Origin: Glandiceps talaboti
Lineage: Eukaryota; Hemichordata; Enteropneusta; Spengelidae
Direction of reading: 5' to 3'
Length of the DNA: 62,000 bases
Assembly (NCBI RefSeq): GCF_964340395.1
Contig: NC_135559.1
Span: 16,065,531 to 16,127,530, forward strand
The notes beneath the pieces are model-generated. The model was not told where the DNA came from, made no database searches, and saw nothing but the letters and a program-made list of their open reading frames with translations. Below, in pieces: positions 36,833-46,625 of this stretch. The first letter of the stretch is position 1; each line of letters starts with the position of its first letter. Both the position numbers and the translations under genes were made by a program.

Positions 36833-39800
36833 TCATTTCCTGCTTCTTGAAGGTGGTCTTTCATTTGTATGGATTCTCATGTGTTCTTTCAGATGATAAT
36901 TTTGATTAAAACCTTTGCCACACTCTTTACATACAAATAGTCTTTCATTTGCGTGGATTCTCATGTGTACTTTCAGATCACCTTTTTGAGTAAAACTTTT
37001 GCCACACTCTTTACATACAAATGGTCTTTCATTTGTGTGGATTCTCATGTGTACTTTCAAAGCACTACAAAAAGCAAAACTTTTACCACACTGCTTACAT
37101 ACAAATGGTCTTTCATTTGTGTGGATTGTCATGTGTACTTTCAGATGACAATATTGAGTAAAACTTTTGCCACACTCTTTACATACAAATGGTCTTTCAT
37201 TTGCGTGGATTCTCATGTGTACTTTCAGATCACCATTTTGAGTAAAACTTTTGCCACATTCCTTACATACAAATGGTCTTTCATTTGTATGGATTCTCAT
37301 GTGTACTTTCAAAGAACTACAAGAAGCAAAACTTTTACCACACTGCTTACATACATATGGTCTTTCATTTGTATGGATTCTCATGTGTACTTTCAGATGA
37401 TTACTTTGAGTAAAACTTTGACCACATTCCTTACATACAAATGGTCTTTCATTTGTGTGGATTCTCATGTGTATTTTCAGATTACTATTTGTAGTAAAAC
37501 TCATACCACACTCCTTACATACAAATGGTCTTTCATTTGTATGGATTCTCATGTGTTCTTTCAGATGACAATTTTGATTAAAACTTTTACCATACTCCTT
37601 ACATACAAATGGTCTTTCGTTTGTGTGGACTCTCATATCTACTTTCACAGCACTACTGTGAGTAAAGCTTGTACCACACTCCTCATGTAGAAATGGTCGT
37701 TCATTTGTCTGGCTCTCATTGTCATTATTTACAGCACTATACGCTACACAATGTTTCTCAAAGGCTGGCAGAGTCTGTTCGCTGCTAACATTATCACTAT
37801 TTTCACATGGAATTGTAGTTTGTGGAGAATTCTGGTTCTCATTGTTTACTAACACATCACAGTCACTTCTTGTACTATACTCTATACAATGCTCCTCAGA
37901 GTCTTCTCCAACCATGACTTCATCCAAAGTAACAAGTCCATGTTGACAAAGACAATCTATTACAATGAATTTATCTGTTGACACAAAAAATAAAGGTGTT
38001 AGTCATGTGACTCACTGATTACATATGTAAATTACCATTTTAAGAATATCACGAATTGTGAAAAGGTAATGATAAACCTGAAGACTATACATCATTATGT
38101 AACGAGATGAAAATTTGATACACTAATACTTTCATTTTGGCCACTGGTGGCGCTGTTGAACTTGGAGTCGAGGCTGAACTCTGAACTGGGCGTGTATGTA
38201 GCGTGTAGCGGGTAGTGAGTGGCAGACAGCGGACAACCTTCGACCATGGCGGTGTGTTTGAAAGTGGTGAACTAGATACAAATAGAAGACTGACTATATA
38301 GCCAATGAGTTGTCTAGTGGGGTACAACTTTCCAGAGTGATTTTGGTAATGGCTCAGCCAGTGTACATGTACATGGATAGCTAAATGGTCGTCTACGGTC
38401 TAGTGGTGTTGCTGTTGGAGTTTCTACTGTTACTGGGCAAAGTAGTCTACAAATACTCACATGGTCGAGAGTTCAAGATGGCTGCCAACGTGGTATACTT
38501 TACTATGGTGGAATAACCAGAATGTGGAGGTATGTCTGTATTGGCAAGTCATATTGGTGTCTGTATCATGAACTGTCCACTGTCCCGTGACTGAGAATAT
38601 TGTGTTGCTGTGTATCCAGTACTATTAGAAGAGTTCAGTCTAGCTCAATTGTTGTGTGTCATTTGTGTTGGAGGCTAGAAAGTGAATGACGGAACTTGTC
38701 TAACTGTTGAACCTGACAACGTCCGGAGGTATACTGTTTTGGTGAAGTCATTATTATTGGTGTCCATGTTGTGAACTTACCAGTAACTATTGTTGGAGTT
38801 GAATAGCCGTGTATCGAGTATTATAGGAAGCTCAACCCAGTACAGCTCAACTGTTACACGTGCGTGTGCAAGTCATATTAAAGGCTAGAGCGTGAATGTC
38901 GGAACTATTGTCTAACCGTTGAACCTAACAACTTCTGGACATTTAGCGACAGTAACGGACTAGCAATTGTGCAGTACAAGTGACATGAAATGGTATGAAT
39001 GAAGACACCACGAAACTGGTATCCTTGTTGTTTTAGGGTATTTTGTTAGAACCATGTTGTCCCATGTTTACATACCTGTATTGTGTTTCCGTTATTCCGG
39101 ATGTATATAAGTAGTTGATGTACTATTCTTTCCAAAGTTATTCCATGAATTATTAGTACGTAATTATTAAGAGTTTATTTATTTAGTAGTTTGTATTTTG
39201 ACTTCTTTGGGGAACAGCTGATTCTGATTTGAGCTATAGTAATTAAGAGTATATTTTGTTCCTAAATTCTTTCTGAGATTATTGAATAAGTATACATGTA
39301 GTTAACTTGATTCTCAATTAATTAAGGTATTTTTCTAAGCGAGTTAACTTCTTATTATTGAGTGCTTATTTAGTTTTTCTAACATTTAAATCCAATTTTG
39401 TACATTGTGAAATTAATTGACGAATCACTTGAGACTAATTGAATTGATTGGCAAACTTCATAGTGGAATATTGATGAATTTATTGTATAGTGTCTAATCT
39501 ATTTAATCTTGGGAAATCAACTGACTAATTATTGAAATTGAACTTGAAATTTGTATTTTTCACTATCGCTCGTGCATATGTTTCGTTCACTGGTCAAAAC
39601 CTCTTGGTATACCATCCCCAGGGGGTGGTTAAATAACCAATCTCATCCATAAATGTGATTTATATGAATGGGATAATGTAAGTTGTAATTGTGCTGTGTA
39701 AGTCTTACCCAGGGAGATTGACTAATCATTACCATAGTGCACACGCTGTATTTCTGTTATCTGTCAGGAAGGTTCCTTTCAAGCACTTGAAATGACAGAT

Positions 39801-39981
39801 GGGTTGAGAACAACAAACTTGTTATCAAGTCAATATTATACAATGGAATAGGTGGTGTTATGTATTAATACAACATACCTTTATCAGAGAGTGTATTATT
39901 CTCAAGTCGGTGAAGTAACACTTGGTATGCTTCATTCAAGTCCCGTTCATACAGGCTGAATACCAACTCTTCATTGTCCAT
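36833..39981 (-). CDS. C2H2 zinc-finger protein, two exons, array running into a LINE
   Basis: Exon 1 is 39981-39879 ([20 protein letters not shown]...; donor AAAG|GTATGT). Exon 2 is 37974-36833 (acceptor CAACAG), phase 1, giving 414 residues. The first about 60 residues look helical and do not match KRAB, SCAN, BTB or ZAD. An acidic, low-complexity linker follows. Then ten tandem C2H2 units with spacing C-x2-C-x12-H-x3-H are separated by the linker H-T-N-E-R-P rather than TGEKP. Unit 1 lacks its first Cys (FLHEEC) and unit 2 its second (FVCKEYG), so eight look intact. After the tenth finger a further linker TNERP is followed not by a finger but by PSRSRK and TGA. Probably a DNA-binding nuclear protein of a lineage-expanded family. 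Two near-identical finger pairs suggest recent internal duplication. Confidence 0.88.
38525..38935. repeat. About 200-bp diverged direct duplication in the zinc-finger gene intron
   Basis: Two consecutive copies share ATTGGTGTC, ATGAACT / GTGAACTT, GTGTATC(C/G)AGTA, GGCTAGA(A/G)(A/C)GTGAATG, CGGAACT and GTCTAACTGTTGAACCTGAC / GTCTAACCGTTGAACCTAAC. It lies between the two exons. Origin unknown; no long terminal repeats or coding frame were found. Confidence 0.7.
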
Positions 39982-40285
39982 TTCTGAATCCGAAAGAAAA
40001 TGTAATATTGAGTGATAAATAGAAAGACAAAAAATTGCATATTTTGACCATTAGGGGCGCTGTTTGAAGCAACCATGGAAGATTTTCTGGACAATCTATA
40101 TATTTTCATGTTCGTCACACGTCACGTCTTTATATGGTAATAGAATGGGCCCATGAAGAATCTTGTGGGACGCCGTGCCGACATGGTTATGCTTAGAATG
40201 TAGATATTAACTGTTTACATAATGTATGTTGGTGAGCGGAGAGTCGTATATTATATGTACGTTCAAGATCACAAATATAGCATTG

Positions 40286-40907
40286 GGGTCCTACTAATTA
40301 CTACCCGAGGTGAAACCAGGGGTTCAACTACTGTTATCTTAGCCAAGTTGATATCTAAATCACCCTAATCATAACCAGTATATATTGATCCTAAACACAA
40401 TAATTCGAAACCTTGATTAGTTTTTTATGTACCGAACCTTTTCCACAACACAACACAACACAACACAACACAACAGTACACAGACTCAATACATAGTGCT
40501 CACCGACTTCAACCATGCATGGTCGGGTCGCAAAACAATAGCTGTGAACTCACTGTCACAAGTCGATTTAAAATGCATAGGTGCAACTGAAACATTTAGA
40601 ATCCATTTTTTTCTACAAATACAGCCTAAAATGCATGTGAGCTGCAGTCTTGCCTCGAACTCCCAGGTGATTAACTCAACCGCGAAACCATACAACTTAC
40701 AGGTGCGTTACAACTTACACTGACCAGTTATTCTATGACCGAAAAATAGCAATCCAGGGACCACAGAATATTCTGCTTTAGGTCAATGTATACTGTTTAT
40801 GATAATGATTAGGGATATTTAGACTGATAACATTAGTTGAACCCCCGGTTTTACCTCGGATAGTCTATCTTTTGTCTCAGGCAGCTAATAACACTATACT
40901 AGGACCG
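40286..40907. mobile_element. About 620-bp TIR element related to the 4.2-kb element
   Basis: The left end GGGTCCTACTAATTACTACC, then CCGAGGTGAAACCAGGGGTT and CAACTACTGTTATC, is matched in inverse by the right end (CCGAGGTAAAACCGGGGGTT, CAACTAATGTTATC, then GCGGTCCTAGTA). The match continues for about 110 bp, with a roughly 38-bp insertion in the right arm. The terminal GGTCCTACTAATT is the same as in 40957-45164. Flanking 8-mers do not match. It lies about 300 bp upstream of the zinc-finger start codon. Confidence 0.8.
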
Positions 40908-42515
40908 CTATACCAGTACTCGACCGCACACGTGTAATAACATTGTAACTTGCAAGGGGTCCTACTAATTTATGCCCGGGACTGCCCGAACACTGCCCGG
41001 GCCAAAAGTTTTCCACACTACAGATATAACATAATTACTATCACCCAAAAATAGATTTGTAAATGCTTAAACACTGTTTTATCACACAAACATTGCACCC
41101 GTGTTCCTGCGCTACTAACTCAGTAAACTGAACGCCATCTTGGACTCAAGACTCGACTATTCTGTAGGAGGGATTGCAGGATTTTTAGCATGGGCGGAAA
41201 AGTTTTTAGTACTGCATGTGTGAAAGAATCATTAGAAGTAATAATGCGAACAATTATTTTCTGTGCCTTTAAAGCGGAGTGTCGGGTATAAAAGGCCCCC
41301 TAACTTCGCAGGGGTTATTGTCAAATTTGAATGCAGACTGTTAACAACGTCTTGATTCCTCTCTGAAAAGCCGTGATAATAATTAGCAGGTGGTGATTTT
41401 CGTAATAAATTTGGTATGTGTAGACTTTTGAATGTCTGTTGAATGCGGGTGTGGTCACAGAAAGGTGATATTTTAACATGGTAGAGACAATTTCGTACAA
41501 AACACGGTCAAACTTGGTCTGTTCGTTACTACTGAAAAGCCTTTACTTTTCAAACCTGGGATTAAAATGCCTGCCAATCACACTTGTTCAAATACGGGTA
41601 TGTAAATCCACGAAAGTTTGTGTAGCAATCAACGTCATCTTGAAGTACATGTAAACATGATTTGTAATTAGTACCTCTCCATGCCCAAGCATAACGGAAC
41701 ATGCAACTTTGCTTTCATGAAACATTGAGTTTACATTTATGGTGGCTATGCATAAAGTAGCGGTGCTGAAATGAAAGATTTCAAAAACATGAACAGCGAA
41801 CACTACACTACAAGACTCTACAATTGTAGGCCTATAGAGTTGATTGTAATGTTCAAGGAAACAATATTTTGCATTTGCAATATTTTGCATTGTTGATAGT
41901 GTTCACACTGAGCCGTGTACTTCCAGGGATACAGAACGTGCAGGGATAGTCCTAGAGTTGTACTAATTGTAAAATTAGAATAGTAAATAAAGGAAACTTG
42001 TTTCGGTATACAGCATTTCTCTTTTTGGGATATGCAATGATTTTGCACACGTTGCATGGCAAATTACAACGTTGTACTATACTCCTATATATAACCAACA
42101 TACGGTCGTATCGTAAGCCGTATGAGAACCGATTGATTCGATGACGCGCTCTGGCATCACATCTCTTTCGACAACGCCAACCATTCGCATTTGGCGCCCA
42201 TTTACTTTCAAGTAGCGATCGTCTATTTATGCCCCACGTCTATCCATGAGGGTCCAATACTTTTTATACCGGATTTTACGGAGAATGGTATTGTGATCGC
42301 ATACTGGTTGACATGTACCGAACCAACTACATGCCTGTCAACTTGTCAGAGATATGGTAAGCACAGGCAGTATCTGCAGACATCTGCTGTGACACGTCGA
42401 GATATAGTTCTGGTTCAGAGCTGGTTATTTTGACTTGGATCTTCAGGGCGGTCGGTTGACCTGTCGGCTATATGTAAGCTCCCAATCAAAAAGGCTAAAA
42501 AAAATGACGCCGTGC

Positions 42516-44192
42516 CAGGGCATGTCTTTTGAAAATGGCAGGAGAGCTAAAAATCACTCTCCTGAAACCATCCAGGCGAGTGGTAGGCGAGTGATTTAAT
42601 ACCTCTCCTGAAAATAGTCAGGCGAGTGAAGAAATAAAAATTCATTTTCATTTCTATTTGTATTTTGGCCAGTCGGCTCCAAATAAATAAAATAGAATAA
42701 AAAAACACACACATTTAAAAAATGTATGCAAAAATATATTTATAAGTAACAGTTCGTTTGGTTATTTGTACAACAATTATTATTGCAACAATTTTGTTAA
42801 GTCTGTGCACATCAAAATCTTGAAAAAATATTAAGTTTTTTGTTGTGACTACAAGTAGTACAATACAAAAATATTTTTTTAATTACAAATTCTAACTGGT
42901 CTTGTTTTCTTAGAACGTTTTTATAATAACATCCTACCTGAATATCTCCTCCGGAACAATTTATAGTCGCTACAAAGTACATGTTTTGGAGGGCATTGAA
43001 GAAACCACCACTTCTATTTCGCTTAATTAATGCAGCTAATTCAAACTTGAGATTGTTCAAAACTACAATGAATTTACAAAAACTAACGTACCCCAGAGAT
43101 GACAAATGCCTCCTGATGTTGAGCTTTGACGTTGACGTTAAATTGCTTACGTGTTTTATTAGACAATAAAACACGTAACCCCACCTAGTACCTGCACACG
43201 GATCCGATGACCGGTGTCGCCGACTAAAGTAGCTAGATCCGTTCACGTCTAAGCAGCAGACCTACTTTGTTTTAGAAATCACAAGGCGAAAATTCGAGCA
43301 AATATTTTATATGTTACAGCAGTCGATAAAGTCATGGAGGTAAAACAGACATGGTCGGCAGTTGAATAGATCATCGGACAAAAACAATGAAACTGCGTGT
43401 TGGAGATTATGAAATAAAAACCCGGGAATTTCTCTGAAAACTGCACGAGAATAATAAGATAAGGTGGGAAAAATATCGACAGCTTATTTTTATTTTTATT
43501 TTGTAAAATAATCGATCTTATTTTTTTGTCATTTTTTCAATGCCCTCCAAAACATCGCCAAGCTATTGTCGGAACTCTGGGCATGTACTTTGTATAGCGA
43601 CTATAAATCGCAGTTGTTGTTCATGTTCCGGAGGAGACATTCACGTAGGATGCCGGATGGTCTCCAAAAACCCCGTTCTAACAAAACTAGGGCGATCGGA
43701 ATTTAAAACTAAAAACTCATCGATGGATTGCTGAAAATGAGAACTACAAATAGTCATCATATCAATCGTAATTGCACAATTTGCAATGATGCGAAAGTTG
43801 AAATCTCCACGCATACTGAGCTGATCAATATTCATGATATGCCATGACATCATGCATGTGATTGTCCCGCTTCGAATACGTCACTATTTTCCCCATATAA
43901 GGGTAGTGCAATGCAAATTTCAGATACATATATAGGTCATGAATGACAGCGCTGACTTCAGCTGGAGATCGACGATTATGAACATGGAAGTGTTCCACGC
44001 TCCTACCACGTAATTTTACCGAATAAACGTTGATTTTTATGGTAACCACATATTGAAAAATGATATAAAATAACATCAGGCTGTTGTACAGGTTCGTTGG
44101 GGCCCAGGCGAGTGGAAAATCGCTCTCGTGGATTTTAGTTTGCGCGAGTGGTAGGCGAGCGGAGCGATCGCTCGCCTCAAAAGGCATGCCCT
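42516..44192. mobile_element. 1.7-kb hAT-like TIR element nested in the 4.2-kb element
   Basis: The left end CAGGGCATGTCTTTTGAAAA and the right end (reverse) AGGGCATGCCTTTTGAGGCG are inverted repeats, flanked by GCCGTGC on both sides (42509-42515 and 44193-44199). An eighth base would differ (C versus A). Subterminal regions are rich in GGCGAGTGGTAGGCGAG. Inside, about 100 bp around 42945-43015 (TTTATAGTCGCTACAAAGTA, TGTTTTGGAGGGCATTGAA) recur inverted at 43535-43640. No transposase seen. Frames across it (for example 144 codons at 42812-43246) have no recognised domain. Confidence 0.85.
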
Positions 44193-44629
44193 GCCGTGCA
44201 TTGTCCTTTGCTGACTCGGGAAATTATGGTTTGCGATTTTTTGTGGAGACAGCAGGACGCCAATATGTGACATATTTTACAGTTTACAACGAAAGTGAAT
44301 AAACGCTAATTTTGACTCGAAATACAACACGTGTAATACTTTTTTTTTTCAGAAATCAAGTACACAGTTACCGGGTATGGTAAACAGCACAGTTACTCTC
44401 GGTAATCCAATTCAACCCTTGTTTTATTTATTTTTGTATTACGTCTTACCAGTATTTACCAAGAAAGATAGTGATTCTCAGCTTGGTCGTTAATTATTCA
44501 GGATTACGTTAGGATTACGCCGTTTGGGTGGAGAAGTGCATAAATACATGCGTAATGAACCCATGTGATAAACTTACAGGCCTTTAAGATAGGATCTAAT
44601 GAAGAACAATACATATTTCCCAAGACTTC

Positions 44630-44775
44630 TAAACAATATGAGGAAGGATAAGTGAATTGTAGAGTAGTATAAGTACAAATTTTGGAAGGTAGTGTCGAAG
44701 TTTAGATATAATGCCAATTTTAGGATTTATTTTACCAAGCACTTTAGTTAGTGATTTGCGATTTCCATGTAGCAT
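44630..44775 (-). pseudogene. LINE reverse-transcriptase thumb fragment
   Basis: Minus-strand translation reads KSLTKVLGKINPKIGIISKL, then RHYLPKFVLILLYNSLILPH and a stop, a pattern found in the region after the catalytic domain of CR1/L2/Rex-like elements. It is short and isolated, inside the 4.2-kb TIR element. Confidence 0.75.
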
Positions 44776-45374
44776 GGCCATTGTGCTGTTCAGATCTGAA
44801 CCCGGGGTAATAATTGTAAAGCACTTGGAGCACAGAGTGGAAATGCGCTATGTAATTAATTAAAAATATCAATGATAAGATGATGGCACAAATATGCATG
44901 TGTTCTTTAAACACGTCAAAGTTAACTTTCCTGGCACCCCTATCGTAGAATGGTCGAGTCTGACTATCAAAATGGCGTCCTGAAAGAAGATCGCTTGGTC
45001 GTGGATTTTGTTGTGTGTAAAAACGGTGTTTTCAACTCTTCACACTCTGCTTTTTTCTGCGACAAAGATTTGTTTTGGTTTAAAATCAGTAATCTGCACC
45101 GATAACAGCAAGAAGATTCCTACATTTGGCCCGGGCAGCGTCCGGGCATAAATTAGTAGGACCGCTTGCAAGGTGCTCTTTATCGGGCGAGTCACGAGTG
45201 TTCATTTCAGTCAATTATTTGTGCGTATATTTGACTGTCAAATTATTCTACGTGATGGTTTAGTACCTACCTGCAGCTGATCTTGATGTAGTCGAGAGGG
45301 TGATTGGAGATGTCACGGGATCCAGGCGGGGGTCGCTCACTCACGTACAGCGAGCCAGCTTTACAATATTTGTC

Positions 45375-45425
45375 AACAACGTTTCAGAACGTATACGCAT
45401 GCGTATTACGTTCTGAAGCGTTGTT
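45375..45425. repeat. 51-nt near-perfect palindrome
   Basis: AACAACGTTTCAGAACGTAT, then ACGCATGCGT, then ATTACGTTCTGAAGCGTTGT T: each half is the reverse complement of the other apart from one substitution and one inserted base. It centres on GCATGC with no loop. There is no visible target duplication and no homologous copy in the window. Confidence 0.85.
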
Positions 45426-45734
45426 CTAACTCTGAGAGTTAGTAGAGTTATAAATAGAGTTAGTAGTGTCATCGCACATGCGCACTTCGGTTCTATGCAT
45501 AAGTGACAAAATACTACTAGACTAGTACCTCAGCTCCGTGCCTCACTTCAGTCCTGATCCTGTGAGACTGTACATAGTGTAAGATGCGCCGTGTTGTTTA
45601 GCCCTATCAGGCTTGTGAGCGCCAGCTGATAGTGTGGCACGAAAGTCTATCTGTTACAGCCTACAGTCCTGCACGTCCCTTTCAAACTTTACTTGCTGAA
45701 ATAGACATTTTTTTTCAGACTCACGAAAACGTGG

Positions 45735-45766
45735 TGTGTATGTGTGTGTACGTGTATGTATGTATG

Positions 45767-45796
<30 letters not shown>
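45735..45796. repeat. (TATG)n microsatellite
   Basis: GT-rich lead-in followed by about ten TATG units. Its Cys-Met-Tyr-Val frames are artefacts. Confidence 0.95.
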
Positions 45797-45797
<1 letters not shown>

Positions 45798-46244
45798 CAT
45801 CCCGTATCTATGCATTTTATTACAAACGATCATAATGTATCAGATATGTCCATTTCAGGAATTTGTAAGGTTTCTGGTGATGAGAAAGCTTTGAGGTTGA
45901 AGGAAGAAGAAATCATTTTCCGTCTTGGAACGCTGGAACCCCTTGGAATTAATAGATTATTCTCGTCTTTCCCAATCTAATTATCATGATTATTGGGTAT
46001 TTTTTTAAATTTCAGGCGTATTCTATTGGGTTCTATTAGGTGCGTGCGAATTTAAGAACTTATCCCACGTATAACCGTTTATTTATATCACGCGCGGTTT
46101 TGTTCCACTATATTTAGAAATGTTCGGGTTTTCACCTGGCATTTCTCTGTCTCGCCAATTTTTCCTTTGAAAAAGAATATTTATTCGAAACGTCGGATTT
46201 AACAGCTATATATACGGACTGGTTTATTAGTTCCTTATGCATTT

Positions 46245-46418
46245 CTATGTATGTATGTATGTATGTATGTATGTATGTATGTATGTATGTATGTATGTAT
46301 GTATGTATGTATGTATGTATGTATGTATGTATGTATGTATGTACGTACGTACGTACGTACGTACGTATGTATGTATGTATGTATGTATGTATGTATGTAT
46401 GTATGTATGTATGTTTGT
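46245..46418. repeat. (TATG)n with a central (TACG)n block
   Basis: About 43 tetranucleotide units. Six central units (about 46341-46366) read GTAC instead of GTAT, a block substitution that must have spread within the array. A short separate (TATG)n lies at 46588-46620. Confidence 0.95.
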
Positions 46419-46625
46419 ATCACAGGCATTTGTTTCCCGAGTTATGTCCCAGAATATTTATATCAGAATACAATTAAATGTCGATAATATCGTTAATATT
46501 GACGTAGTCAGCCAACTATATATGAAAGGGGTAAAATTACATTTGTTTCTGTGATCGCGCAGGTTCACTCACTGCGAAAGAAGACTTATGTATGTATGTA
46601 TGTATGTATGTATGTACGTACGTAG

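Larger units (their letters stand above)
40957..45164. mobile_element. 4.2-kb TIR DNA transposon with 8-bp target duplication
   Basis: The left terminus GGGTCCTACTAATTTATGCC, then CGGGACTGCCCGAACACTGC, and the right terminus (reverse) CGGTCCTACTAATTTATGCC, then CGGACGCTGCCCGGGCC, are inverted repeats. Similarity continues with gaps for about 215 bp (for example ACGCCATCTTGGACTC ... GACTCGACTATTCT against ACGCCATTTTGATAGTC ... GACTCGACCATTCT). The flanks are CTTGCAAG on both sides (40949-40956 and 45165-45172). No transposase frame is visible. The interior holds a nested element at 42516-44192 and a LINE fragment near 44630-44775, so the original element was shorter. Confidence 0.88.

Noticed and set aside
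36953-37690. Long plus-strand frame of 245 codons with a repeated VDSHVYFQ pattern
   Set aside because: It is the exact antisense shadow of the C2H2 zinc-finger exon; its periodicity mirrors the 84-bp finger unit.
38085-38327. 80-codon minus-strand frame rich in Ser/Thr/Pro
   Set aside because: It lies in the intron of the zinc-finger gene and exon 1 joins exon 2 in phase without it.
42812-43246. 144-codon minus-strand frame inside the nested TIR element, considered as a transposase
   Set aside because: No hAT dimerisation or catalytic motif is visible, and it spans the internal inverted duplication.
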